DNA of 39,740 bases from Geodermatophilaceae bacterium URHA0031 (GTDB lineage: Bacteria; Actinomycetota; Actinomycetes; Mycobacteriales; Geodermatophilaceae), in assembly GCA_000620205.1 (NCBI GenBank), contig JHVP01000022.1:1-39740 (forward strand), read 5' to 3'. The notes under the pieces were generated by a model. That model saw nothing but the letters and a program-made list of their open reading frames with translations, ran no database searches and had not been told where the DNA came from. A program made the translations under genes and the position numbers. Shown here in pieces: positions 30,394 to 38,934 of this stretch (position 1 is its first letter; every line of letters begins with the position of its first letter).

Positions 30394-32130
30394 ATGACCC
30401 GTTCCTCCCTGACGACGCCCACGGCTCCCACCGCGCCGGTGCACGCGGGCTGGACCTCCTGCCCGGCCTGCGGTTGGTTGCTCTACCACAAGCGGCTGGA
30501 GCGCAACCTGCACGTCTGCCCGGAGTGCGAGCACCACCTGCGGCTCAGCGCCCGGGCCCGGATCGAGATGCTCGTCGACGCCGGCAGCTTCACCGAGACC
30601 GAGCTCCCCCGCGGGGACGCCGACCCGCTGACCTTCACCGACCTGCGCCCCTACCCCGACCGGCTCCGCGACGCCGCGCACCGCTCCGGGGAGTCCGAGG
30701 CGGTCCTGGTGGGTGAGGCGCGGATCGGCGGGACCCCCCTGGTGCTCGCCGTCATGGACTTCGGCTTCCTCGGCGGCAGCATGGGCGTCGAGGTGGGCCG
30801 GCGGGTGAGCGAGGCGGCCGCGCTGGCGCTGGAGCAGGGCCGGCCGCTGGTGGTCGTCTGCGCCAGCGGCGGCGCCCGGATGCAGGAGGGTGTCTTCTCG
30901 CTGTTCCAGATGGCCCGCGCCAGCGAGGCCTTCGGACGGCTGCGCGAGGCCGGGCTGCTCTCGGTCTGCGTGCTCACCGACCCCACCTACGGGGGCGTCT
31001 CCGCCTCCTTCGCGACCCTCGCCTCGGTGCTCATCGGGGAGCGCGGCGCGCACGTGGGCTTCGCCGGCCCGCGGGTGGTGCAGGAGACGATCCGCGCCGA
31101 GCTGCCCCACGACTTCCAGACCTCGGAGTTCCTGCTCGCCCACGGCCTGGTCGACCGGGTCGAGAGCCGGGCGGACCTGCGGCCGGTGCTCATCCGGCTG
31201 CTCACGCTGCACGGTCGCGACCGGACCGGCGTCCCGGCCGAGGACGAGCCGGCCTCCGCCTGGGCGGAGGAGCCGGCTCCGCAGCCGGCCGACAGCGACC
31301 CCTGGGAGGTCGTCCAGCGGGCGCGGGTGGTGGACCGGCCGACGACGTTGGACTACCTGCACACCGCCTTCGACGACTTCGTCGAGCTGCACGGCGACCG
31401 GGCCTTCGGCGACGACCCCGCCGTGGTGGGCGGGGTGGCCTCGATCGGCGGCCGTCCGGTCGTGGTGATCGGCCACGAGAAGGGGCACTCGGTCCGCGAG
31501 CGGGTGGCCCACAACTTCGGGATGCCCCACCCGGAGGGCTACCGCAAGGCGCTGCGCCTGCTGGGGCACGCCGAGGCCCACCGGCTGCCGGTCGTCACCC
31601 TCGTCGACACCCCTGGGGCGCACCCCGGGCCCGAGGCGGAGGAGCGCGGGCAGTCCCACGCGATCGCCGAGATCATCATGCGCAGCAGCCGGCTGCGGGT
31701 CCCCGTCGTCGCCGTGGTCACCGGCGAGGGCGGCAGCGGCGGCGCGCTGGCGTTGTGCACCTCGGACCGGTTGCTGGTCCTGGAGAACGCCTACCTGTCG
31801 GTGATCAGCCCTGAGGGGTGCGCGGCCATCCTGTGGCGGACGGCGACGGCCGCCCCCGCGGCGGCGCGGGCCATGCAGCTGGGCGCCACCCACCTGTACC
31901 GCTCGGGCATCGCCACCTCCGTCGTCCCCGAACCACCGGGCGGCGCGCACACCGACCCGCTCGCGGCGGCGGAGCTGCTCCGCGCGGCCCTGCTGCGCGA
32001 GCTGGACGAGCTGTCCCGGGCCGACGTGACCACCCTGCTGGCCGAACGCTCCGCCAGGTTGTCCGGCATGGACGGCAATGCCGGCCGCCGCGTGCGCACG
32101 CTGCAGCCCGTCGTCCCGGCGGGGTGCTGA
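30394..32130 (+). CDS. accDA: Acetyl-CoA carboxylase carboxyltransferase, fused beta and alpha subunits (AccD-AccA)
   Basis: The 578-residue protein joins both carboxyltransferase halves. The N-terminal half (about 15-290) is AccD-like, with a four-Cys zinc finger (C23, C26, C42, C45) and CASGGARMQEGVFSLFQM. The second half (about 310-565) is AccA-like, with YRKALRLLGHAEAHRLPVV and VTGEGGSGGALAL, the carboxybiotin site. Most actinobacteria use AccD5-type subunits for primary metabolism, so this is likely a dedicated copy that makes malonyl-CoA for the polyketide. ATG 30394 follows the cyclase by 29 bp. Confidence 0.9.
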   Translation: MTRSSLTTPTAPTAPVHAGWTSCPACGWLLYHKRLERNLHVCPECEHHLRLSARARIEMLVDAGSFTETELPRGDADPLTFTDLRPYPDRLRDAAHRSGESEAVLVGEARIGGTPLVLAVMDFGFLGGSMGVEVGRRVSEAAALALEQGRPLVVVCASGGARMQEGVFSLFQMARASEAFGRLREAGLLSVCVLTDPTYGGVSASFATLASVLIGERGAHVGFAGPRVVQETIRAELPHDFQTSEFLLAHGLVDRVESRADLRPVLIRLLTLHGRDRTGVPAEDEPASAWAEEPAPQPADSDPWEVVQRARVVDRPTTLDYLHTAFDDFVELHGDRAFGDDPAVVGGVASIGGRPVVVIGHEKGHSVRERVAHNFGMPHPEGYRKALRLLGHAEAHRLPVVTLVDTPGAHPGPEAEERGQSHAIAEIIMRSSRLRVPVVAVVTGEGGSGGALALCTSDRLLVLENAYLSVISPEGCAAILWRTATAAPAAARAMQLGATHLYRSGIATSVVPEPPGGAHTDPLAAAELLRAALLRELDELSRADVTTLLAERSARLSGMDGNAGRRVRTLQPVVPAGC

Positions 32131-32660
32131 CCGTGCACCCGACCGAGTTCACCCCCCGGCCCACGTCGATCGGCGCATCGCTGCCGCCGGACGACGCCAC
32201 CCGCTCGCTCAGCGACGAGGTGGTCGAGCTCGCCCGCAGCCTGCCCGGCGACCTGCGCCGGCTCACCGTGCGCAGCGGCGACAGCGCCATCGAGGTCGAG
32301 TGGGCGGTCGAGGACGGCCCCACCGTCGAGCGCGGGGGTGCGGTGCGCAGCGCCCCGGGTGTCCGGGACGCCCCAGTCGACGCCGCGGAGACGGCGGTCC
32401 CCGACGACCTCGTCGCCGTCCCGGCGCCCCTGGTCGGGACCTTCTACGTCGCCTCGTCCCCGGACGCCGACCCGTTCGTCCGGGTCGGCGACGCCGTCGA
32501 GCCCGGGCAGACGCTCGGGATCGTCGAGGCGATGAAGCTGATGAACCCGATCGTGGCCGACGAGGCGGGCGTCGTGGCCGAGGTGCTCGCCGGGGACGCC
32601 GAGTCGGTGGAGTACGGGCAGGTCCTGATGTACCTGCGCCCGACGGGGGCCACGCAGTGA
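32124..32660 (+). CDS. accB: Biotin carboxyl carrier protein of acetyl-CoA carboxylase
   Basis: The 178-residue protein has a flexible N-terminal region and a biotinyl domain (about 98-178) with the biotinylation motif EAMKLMN, where Lys138 would carry biotin. Typical BCCP text is present (VPAPLVGTFYVASSPDADPF). It shuttles carboxybiotin between the biotin carboxylase and the carboxyltransferase encoded next to it. The GTG at 32124 overlaps the AccDA stop; GTG 32133 is an alternative start. Its stop overlaps the next start by 4 bp. Confidence 0.9.
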   Translation: MLTVHPTEFTPRPTSIGASLPPDDATRSLSDEVVELARSLPGDLRRLTVRSGDSAIEVEWAVEDGPTVERGGAVRSAPGVRDAPVDAAETAVPDDLVAVPAPLVGTFYVASSPDADPFVRVGDAVEPGQTLGIVEAMKLMNPIVADEAGVVAEVLAGDAESVEYGQVLMYLRPTGATQ

Positions 32661-34399
32661 TCAGCCGGCTGCTGATCGCCAACCGCGGCGAGATCGCCGT
32701 CCGGATCGCCCGCGCCTGCCGGGAGCTGGGCATCGAGGTCGTCGCGACCTACTCCACCTCCGACCGGGACTCCGCCGTGGTGGCGATGGCCGACGAGGCG
32801 GTGCACATCGGCCCGCCTGCCCCGCGGCACAGCTACCTGCACGTGCCGAACCTCATCGAGGCCGCGCTGCGCACCGGTGCCGACGCCGTCCACCCCGGTT
32901 ACGGGTTCCTCTCCGAGGACCCCGACTTCGCCGAGATCTGCGACATCGAGGGGCTGACCTTCGTCGGGCCGCCGCCGGAGGTCATGCAGCAGATGGGCAA
33001 CAAGGCCACCGCCCGCCGGCTGATGGCCGAGGCCGGCCTGCCGCTGCTGGCCGGGGTGGTCGAGCCGGTCCGGACGGCGGACGAGGGCCGGGCCATCGCC
33101 GACGAGATCGGCTACCCGGTGATCATCAAGGCGGCCGCCGGGGGCGGTGGACGCGGGATGACCGTCGTGCAGGCACCGGAGGAGTTCGCCGAGGCGTTCA
33201 CCACCACCCGCGCGGTCGCCCGCGCGGTGTTCCGCGACCCGGCCGTGTACGTGGAGCGCTACCTGACCCGCGCCCGCCACGTGGAGGTGCAGGTCCTCTG
33301 CGACGGGCACGGCGCGGGGATCCACCTCGGCGAGCGCGACTGCTCGCTGCAGCGCCGCCACCAGAAGCTGCTCGAGGAGGGTCCGGCCGCCCACCTCACG
33401 CCCGAGCAGCGCGCCGACCTCGGCGCCCTGGCGGTGCGCGGTGCGCTGTCGGTGGGGTTCACCGGCGCGGGGACCATGGAGTTCCTCGTCGACGACGCCG
33501 GCGCGTACTTCATGGAGATGAACGCGCGCATCCAGGTGGAGCACCCGGTCACCGAGCTGCTCACCGGCGTCGACCTGGTCCGGGAGCAGCTGCTGGTCGC
33601 CGGCGGCCGGCGGCTGCACCTGCAGCAGGAGGACGTGGTCACCCGCGGCGCGGCGATCGAGTGCCGGATCAACGCCGAGGACCCGGCCCGCGGCTTCGCC
33701 CCCGCTCCCGGCCACCTCGACGTCCTGCAGGTCCCCGGTGGGCCGTGGACCCGGTTCGACACCGGCTACCGCCAGGGCGACGACGTCAGCCCGCACTACG
33801 ACTCGCTGCTGGGCAAGCTGGTCGTCTGGGCCCCTGACCGCGACCAGGCCGTGCGCCGGATGGACCGGGCGCTGGCCGAGCTGCGGGTCGAGGGGCCGGC
33901 GCTGCACACCACGATCGCCCTCCAGCGCGCGATGCTCCGCCACCCCGACGTGCGCGCCGACCGGCACGACATCGAGTTCCTCGACCGCAGCCTGCCCGAG
34001 CTCCTGGTCTCCGCAGCTGCCCTGGCGGCGACCCCGGCGGCGCCCATGCCCGCCGCCCACGGGTCGCTGCAGCTCGTCCCGGCGCCGTCCGGCAACGACC
34101 GGACGGGGTCGTCCCGTCCACCCACCCCAGAGAGGAACACCGCCATGCCCGACACCTCGTTCACCCTCGACGACCTGATGGACCTGCTCTCCGAGAAGGC
34201 CGGGCTCCCGCCGGAGTCGCGCACGACCGACCCCGATGCCCACTTCGCCGACATCGGGCTGGACTCGCTGGCCTTCCTGTCCATGCAGACCGAGCTGCAC
34301 GACCGGTTCGGCACCGAGATGCCCGACGACGACCCCGACCGCTACACGCTCGGCGAGATCGTCTCGACCATCTCCTCGGCGCAGTCGCAGATGGCCTGA
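32657..34399 (+). CDS. accC: Biotin carboxylase fused in frame to an acyl carrier protein
   Basis: The 580-residue reading frame starts with a full biotin carboxylase (residues about 1-450): LLIANRGEIAVRIARACREL, ATP-grasp loop KAAAGGGGRGM and MEMNARIQVEHPVTE. A Pro/Ala-rich linker (about 451-496) follows, then a type II polyketide ACP (497-580) with the phosphopantetheine site GLDSLAF (Ser537). There is no stop codon between the two. In most clusters these are separate genes. A ribosome site (AGAGAGG) and ATG at 34145 inside the frame suggest a free ACP is also made. A sequencing error that removed the stop is possible. The GTG start at 32657 overlaps accB. Confidence 0.85.
   Translation: MISRLLIANRGEIAVRIARACRELGIEVVATYSTSDRDSAVVAMADEAVHIGPPAPRHSYLHVPNLIEAALRTGADAVHPGYGFLSEDPDFAEICDIEGLTFVGPPPEVMQQMGNKATARRLMAEAGLPLLAGVVEPVRTADEGRAIADEIGYPVIIKAAAGGGGRGMTVVQAPEEFAEAFTTTRAVARAVFRDPAVYVERYLTRARHVEVQVLCDGHGAGIHLGERDCSLQRRHQKLLEEGPAAHLTPEQRADLGALAVRGALSVGFTGAGTMEFLVDDAGAYFMEMNARIQVEHPVTELLTGVDLVREQLLVAGGRRLHLQQEDVVTRGAAIECRINAEDPARGFAPAPGHLDVLQVPGGPWTRFDTGYRQGDDVSPHYDSLLGKLVVWAPDRDQAVRRMDRALAELRVEGPALHTTIALQRAMLRHPDVRADRHDIEFLDRSLPELLVSAAALAATPAAPMPAAHGSLQLVPAPSGNDRTGSSRPPTPERNTAMPDTSFTLDDLMDLLSEKAGLPPESRTTDPDAHFADIGLDSLAFLSMQTELHDRFGTEMPDDDPDRYTLGEIVSTISSAQSQMA
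34145..34399 (+). CDS. Acyl carrier protein of the polyketide synthase (internal start)
   Basis: The last 84 residues of the preceding frame form a complete ACP with GLDSLAF, where Ser41 would be phosphopantetheinylated, and the acidic DDDPDRYTLGEI segment before the last helix. The ATG at 34145 has AGAGAGG 9 bp upstream, so independent translation is likely. It carries the growing aromatic polyketide between the ketosynthase pair and the cyclases. A 54-bp hairpin repeat starts 4 bp after the stop. Confidence 0.75.
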   Translation: MPDTSFTLDDLMDLLSEKAGLPPESRTTDPDAHFADIGLDSLAFLSMQTELHDRFGTEMPDDDPDRYTLGEIVSTISSAQSQMA

Positions 34400-34403
34400 C
34401 GAA

Positions 34404-34457
34404 ACACCCCGTCCTCCTCACGCCTCGCACGCTCGGCGCGAGCCTCGGGACGGGGCC
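34404..34457. repeat. 54-bp dispersed hairpin repeat, copy C
   Basis: Aligned with copy A it has about 45 of 54 identical bases, with the same outer arms (CCCCGTC/GACGGGG). The inner arms changed together (CTCACGCC/GGCGCGAG), which preserves pairing. It lies in the middle of the polyketide gene set, 4 bp after the ACP stop, so it may reduce but cannot fully stop transcription. Confidence 0.75.
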
Positions 34458-34507
34458 GTCCCCGCCAGAACCCCCCCCTGACCCAGGCAGACAGCCGGAG
34501 GACCCAG

Positions 34508-35002
34508 ATGAGCACCCTCGAGAACGACAGCCGGACCGCCGGCCACACCGACAACTCGATCTTCATCGACGCGGACATCGACCACGTCTGGCGGATGACC
34601 AACGACCTGACGACCTGGCCGGACCTCTTCACCGAGTACGCCGAGGTGGAGGTGCTGGCCCAGCACGGCTCGACGTTCCGGTTCCGGCTCAAGATGCACC
34701 CCGACGAGTCCGGCCGGGTGTGGAGCTGGATCTCCGAGCGGACCCTGGACGAGGCCGCCCACGAGGTCGTGGCGAAGCGGGTCGAGCCCGGCCCCTTCGA
34801 GTTCATGGACATCCGGTGGAACTACACGCCGGAGGGCACCGGCACCCGGATGCGGTGGCAGCAGGACTTCCGGATGCGGCCGGAGGCGCCGATCGACACG
34901 GCCGGCATGACCGAGCGCATCGATGCCAACAGCAAGGTCCAGATGGCCGTCATCCGGGACAAGGTGGAGGCCGCCGCGGGGCGCGCGGAGCCGGAGACGT
35001 GA
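34508..35002 (+). CDS. Aromatase/cyclase, SRPBCC fold (WhiE-ORFVI/TcmN type)
   Basis: The 164-residue single-domain protein matches spore-pigment aromatases: AGHTDNSIFIDADIDHVWRM, DLTTWPDLFTEYA, RLKMHPDESGRVWSW, VEPGPFEFMDIRWNY and MRWQQDFRMRPEAPI. It guides the first-ring cyclisation and aromatisation of the poly-beta-ketone held by the ACP. The ATG at 34508 has GGAGG 8 bp upstream. Its stop overlaps the next start (GTGA). Confidence 0.92.
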   Translation: MSTLENDSRTAGHTDNSIFIDADIDHVWRMTNDLTTWPDLFTEYAEVEVLAQHGSTFRFRLKMHPDESGRVWSWISERTLDEAAHEVVAKRVEPGPFEFMDIRWNYTPEGTGTRMRWQQDFRMRPEAPIDTAGMTERIDANSKVQMAVIRDKVEAAAGRAEPET

Positions 35003-35967
35003 CCGGCCTCGCCCCGGGGGCCGCGGTCGTCCTCCCGGGTGAGGACGGCGCCCGCCCGGGCGCCCTGGACGCCTGGCTCGGCGACGAGGCCGCCCGGGAC
35101 GTCGTGGCCGAGGCCTCGGAGGTGCTGGGCCGGGACGTCGTCCCGTGGTGGGGCGACCCGCTCAACCTCTGCGACCCGGTGGCCGCGCACCTGACGGCGG
35201 TCGTGACCGGCGTGGCGGGGTACCGCAGCCTGGTCGCCGCCGGTCTGCAGCCGGTCGTCGTCGCCGGGCACGGCGTCGGTGAGTACGCGGCGCTGGTGGC
35301 CGCCGGCGCCCTGCCGCTGGACCAGGTGGTGGCCTTCGTCGACTGGCGCGCGGAGGCGCTGTCGCACGCGCCCCGCCCCTCGTGCGCGGGCATGGCCGCC
35401 GTCGTCGGGCCGGGTGCCGCCGAGGTCGCCCGCTCGGTGGTCACCGAGCTGGCGGCCGGGGGGCTGAGCGTGGCCTCCGTCGACGGCCCGGCCCAGGTAG
35501 TCCTCTCCGGCTCCCGGGAGGAGCTGGAGCAGGCGCGCACGGCCGTGGCCGCGGCCGGGCTGGACATGGTCCGGCTCCGCGGGCGGGCCGCCTGCCACGG
35601 CCCGCTGATGCAGTCGGTCGCCGACCACCTCGCCGCGCCGCTGGCCGACCTGGACTGGTCCGTCCCGGACGTCCCAGTGGTGCCCAACGCCGACGGCCGG
35701 CCGACCCGCGACCCGGAGCAGCTGGCCCGGTGCGTGCGGGCGCACCTGACCTCGCCGGTGCAGTGGGAGGCCACCTCGCGCGCGCTGGTCGGGGCCGGTG
35801 CCACCTGGGTCGTGGAGGTGGGCCCCGTGGCCACCCTCGGCCCGCTGATCCGCCAGGTCCACCCGGATCTGCCGCTGCACCTGGCCACCGCGCCCGGTGC
35901 GCTGACCCCCATCGCACTCCCGGAACCCGAGCTGACGGGTCCGGCCCCCACCGGAGGAGAGAGATGA
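34999..35967 (+). CDS. Malonyl-CoA:ACP acyltransferase (FabD) homologue lacking the catalytic serine
   Basis: The 322-residue protein follows the FabD fold but the nucleophile motif GHSxGE reads GHGVGEYAALVAAG (Gly92). The N-terminal FPGQG motif, whose Gln supports the oxyanion hole, reads LPGEDG. Arg117 and the active-site His200 (ACHGPLM) are kept. The change is a single-codon difference (GGC). Without Ser no acyl-enzyme can form, so the protein is probably a scaffold or a modified transferase. Malonyl transfer may depend on the housekeeping FabD. GTG 34999 overlaps the previous stop, and the next ATG overlaps its own stop. Confidence 0.82.
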   Translation: MTGLAPGAAVVLPGEDGARPGALDAWLGDEAARDVVAEASEVLGRDVVPWWGDPLNLCDPVAAHLTAVVTGVAGYRSLVAAGLQPVVVAGHGVGEYAALVAAGALPLDQVVAFVDWRAEALSHAPRPSCAGMAAVVGPGAAEVARSVVTELAAGGLSVASVDGPAQVVLSGSREELEQARTAVAAAGLDMVRLRGRAACHGPLMQSVADHLAAPLADLDWSVPDVPVVPNADGRPTRDPEQLARCVRAHLTSPVQWEATSRALVGAGATWVVEVGPVATLGPLIRQVHPDLPLHLATAPGALTPIALPEPELTGPAPTGGER

Positions 35968-36395
35968 CGACGATCCAGCACCCCACGGCGAAGGTGCGCT
36001 GCGGGCCCACCGTGTCGCGGGCCGACGCGGTCCCCAACCGCCGTCGCGGCGGTGACATCCGGGTGCTGCTCTCGCCGACCAGCGTGGGCGCCACCGCCGG
36101 GTTCATGGGCACGCTGACCCTCGAGCCGGGAGAGATCGTCACCGAGCACTGGCACCCGTACTCGGAGGAGTTCCTCTACTGCGTCTCCGGCGAGGTCCTG
36201 GTGACCCTGGACGGCGAGGAGCGCCGGCTGGGCGGCGAGTCGGCGGTGCACATCCCGATCGGCGTGCGGCACCGCATCGTCAACGACGGCACGGAGACGG
36301 CGTTCTTCGTCTTCCTGGCCGGCCCGCTCGCCCCCAGGCCGGAGCTCGGCCACGTCGACACCGAGCCCTCGCCGGGCTCGATGGGTGTCCGGTGA
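35964..36395 (+). CDS. Cupin-domain protein of the polyketide cluster (WhiE-ORFII-like)
   Basis: The 143-residue protein has one cupin barrel with the metal motif [17 protein letters not shown] and the second motif [13 protein letters not shown]. WhiE-type clusters carry such cupins next to the ketosynthase pair; they are thought to help cyclise or modify the polyketide. A Shine-Dalgarno sequence (GGAGGAGAG) precedes ATG 35964. It overlaps the next gene by 4 bp. Confidence 0.88.
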   Translation: MTTIQHPTAKVRCGPTVSRADAVPNRRRGGDIRVLLSPTSVGATAGFMGTLTLEPGEIVTEHWHPYSEEFLYCVSGEVLVTLDGEERRLGGESAVHIPIGVRHRIVNDGTETAFFVFLAGPLAPRPELGHVDTEPSPGSMGVR

Positions 36396-37696
36396 GCACC
36401 ACCGGCCGCGAGGGCCGCCGGGTCGTCATCACCGGCATCGGCGTGGTCGCCCCGGGGTCGATGGGCCGCGAGGGCTTCTGGGAGATGATCACCGCCGGCC
36501 GGACGGCGACCCGGCGAATCACCTTCTTCGACCCGAGCCGCTTCCGCTCCCAGGTGGCGGCCGAGGTCGACTTCGACGGGCGCAAGCTGGGCCTGACCGC
36601 CCACGAGGTGCACCGCAACGACCGGTTCGTGCAGATGGCGATGGTGGCCGCCGACGAGGCGGTCGCGGACAGCGGGCTGGCGTTCGGGACCGGCGGCGCG
36701 GACGACGCCCCGGACCCGGACCGGGTCGGGGTGACCCTGGGCAGCGCGGTCGGGGCGACCATGCGGCTGGAGAACGAGTACGTCGCGGTCAGCGACGCCG
36801 GCACGCACTGGCTCGTCGACCCCCGCTACGCCTCGCGGTTCCTGCACCAGGCGCTGGTGCCCAGCTGCGGGGCCACCGAGCTGGCGGTGCGCTTCGGCGC
36901 CCACGGGCCGGCCACGGTGGTCTCCACCGGCTGCACCTCGGGCATCGACGCGGTCGGTTACGGCGCCCAGCTGATCGAGGACGGCGACGCCGACGTGGTG
37001 ATCGCCGGGGCCAGCGACGCCCCCATCTCCCCGATCTCGATGGCCTGCTTCGACACGATCCGGGCGACGACGGCCAACAACGCCGACCCCGAGCACGCCT
37101 CCAAGCCCTTCGACGCCCGCCGGGACGGCTTCGTCATGGGCGAGGGTGCCGCGGTGCTGGTGCTGGAGGAGCTCGAGCACGCCCGGCAGCGTGGCGCGGA
37201 GGTGTACTGCGAGGTCAGCGGCTACGCCAACCGCTGCAACGCCTTCCACATGACCGGGCTGCGGCCGGACGGCATCGAGATGGCCGAGGCCATCGGGCTG
37301 GCGTTGGACCAGGGCCGGATCGACCCCGACGAGGTCGGCTACGTCAACGCGCACGGCTCGGGCACCAAGCAGAACGACCGTCACGAGACGGCCGCGGTCA
37401 AGCGCAGCCTCGGCCCGACGGCCCAGCGGGTGTCGATGAGCTCGATCAAGTCGATGGTCGGCCACTCGCTGGGCGCGATCGGGTCGATCGAGATCGCTGC
37501 CACCGCGCTGGCGGTCAAGCGCGGCGTGGTGCCGCCGACGGCCAACTACGGGGTGCCCGACCCGGAGTGCGACCTGGACTACGTGCCCAACACCGCCCGG
37601 GAGCAGAAGGTGGACGTCGCGCTGTCGGTGGGCAGCGGCTTCGGCGGCTTCCAGTCGGCGATCGTGCTGGCCTCCCCGACCAGGAGGAGCGCATGA
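36392..37696 (+). CDS. Ketosynthase alpha of a type II polyketide synthase
   Basis: The 434-residue protein is a complete KS-alpha. The active Cys181 is in [14 protein letters not shown] and the catalytic histidines are H321 ([11 protein letters not shown]) and H358 (VGHSLGAIG). A loop near 100-110 ([12 protein letters not shown]) appears longer than in most members. It condenses malonyl units as a heterodimer with the chain-length factor encoded next. The text [18 protein letters not shown] and the gene context are of spore-pigment type. GTG 36392 overlaps the cupin stop. Confidence 0.95.
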   Translation: MSTTGREGRRVVITGIGVVAPGSMGREGFWEMITAGRTATRRITFFDPSRFRSQVAAEVDFDGRKLGLTAHEVHRNDRFVQMAMVAADEAVADSGLAFGTGGADDAPDPDRVGVTLGSAVGATMRLENEYVAVSDAGTHWLVDPRYASRFLHQALVPSCGATELAVRFGAHGPATVVSTGCTSGIDAVGYGAQLIEDGDADVVIAGASDAPISPISMACFDTIRATTANNADPEHASKPFDARRDGFVMGEGAAVLVLEELEHARQRGAEVYCEVSGYANRCNAFHMTGLRPDGIEMAEAIGLALDQGRIDPDEVGYVNAHGSGTKQNDRHETAAVKRSLGPTAQRVSMSSIKSMVGHSLGAIGSIEIAATALAVKRGVVPPTANYGVPDPECDLDYVPNTAREQKVDVALSVGSGFGGFQSAIVLASPTRRSA

Positions 37697-38934
37697 CCGG
37701 CCTGCTGGTGACCGGGATCGGTGTCGTCGCCCCCACCGGCGTCGGCGTCGAGGCGCACTGGTCCTCGCTGGTCCGCGGGGAGCCCGCCATCCGGCCGATC
37801 GAGGGCTTCGACACCGACCAGTACGGGGTGACGCTGGCCGGGCAGATCCGCGGCTTCGACCCGAAGGCGTTCGTGGCACCGCAGCTGATGGTGCAGACCG
37901 ACCGCTGGACCTGGACCTCGCTGGCGGCCGCCACGCTGGCCGCGCAGGACGCGGGCTACGAGGCACCCGAGGACGCCTACGCGACCTCGGTGTTCCTGGC
38001 CGCCGGCTCCGGCGGCAACGAGTTCAGCCAGCACGAGATCCAGGGGCTGTGGGCCAAGGGACCGAAGTCGGTCGGCGCCTACCAGTCGATCGCCTGGTTC
38101 TACGCGGCCAGCACCGGCCAGCTGTCCATCCGGGACGGCTACAAGGGCCCGTCCGGCGTGGTGGTCAGCGAGGGCGCCGGCGGCCTGGACAGCATCGGCT
38201 GGGCCCGCCGGGTGGCGCGCCGCGGCACTCCCGCCGTCCTGGTCGGCGGCACGGAGGCCGGCGTGACGCCCTACGCGCTGCTGTGCCAGGCGACCAGCGA
38301 CCGGCTGTCGACGGCGACCCGGCCCGAGGACGCCTACAAGCCCTTCGACCGCCGGGCCAACGGCCACGTGATCGGTGAGGGCGGCGCGATCCTGCTGCTG
38401 GAGGAGCCCGGCGCCGCGCGGGCGCGAGGGGCACAGCAGATCTGGGGCGAGGTCGCCGGCTACGGCGCCACGCACGACGCCCACCACCACGAGGACCCCG
38501 CGCCCGACGCCACCCAGTACGCCCGGGCGATCCGGCTGTCCCTGGCCGACGCCGGGATCACCCCGGACGACGTCGACCTTGTCCTCGCCGACGGGGCCGG
38601 GGTGCCCGAGCTGGACGCACTCGAGCTCGAGGCGCTCCAGCGGGTCTTCGGCGGGCGGGCCACCCCGGTGCCGGTGACGGCACCGTCGTCCTGGACCGGG
38701 CGGCTGATGGCCGGCGGCTCGGCGCTGAACGTGGCGACCGCGCTGCTGGCGATCCGGGACGGCATCGTCCCCGGCACCGCCCACCTCGACGACCCGGTCG
38801 ACGCGCCGGGTGTCGACCTCGTGCAGCAGAACCGGGTGCAGGACGTCGGGACCGTCGTCGTGCTGGCCCGTGGCTTCGGGGGCTTCAACAGCAGCCTGGT
38901 GCTGCGCCGACACCAGGAGGAGCAGGCGGCATGA
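37693..38934 (+). CDS. Chain-length factor (ketosynthase beta) without the usual active-site Gln
   Basis: The 413-residue protein pairs with KS-alpha and sets chain length. At the position where KS-alpha has Cys, most chain-length factors have Gln (SEQAGG- or TDQAGG-like). Here it is Gly161 ([14 protein letters not shown]). The Gln was proposed to help decarboxylate malonyl-ACP for priming, although chain-length control is considered its main role. The rest of the fold is intact ([30 protein letters not shown]). ATG 37693 overlaps the KS-alpha stop. Confidence 0.92.
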   Translation: MTGLLVTGIGVVAPTGVGVEAHWSSLVRGEPAIRPIEGFDTDQYGVTLAGQIRGFDPKAFVAPQLMVQTDRWTWTSLAAATLAAQDAGYEAPEDAYATSVFLAAGSGGNEFSQHEIQGLWAKGPKSVGAYQSIAWFYAASTGQLSIRDGYKGPSGVVVSEGAGGLDSIGWARRVARRGTPAVLVGGTEAGVTPYALLCQATSDRLSTATRPEDAYKPFDRRANGHVIGEGGAILLLEEPGAARARGAQQIWGEVAGYGATHDAHHHEDPAPDATQYARAIRLSLADAGITPDDVDLVLADGAGVPELDALELEALQRVFGGRATPVPVTAPSSWTGRLMAGGSALNVATALLAIRDGIVPGTAHLDDPVDAPGVDLVQQNRVQDVGTVVVLARGFGGFNSSLVLRRHQEEQAA

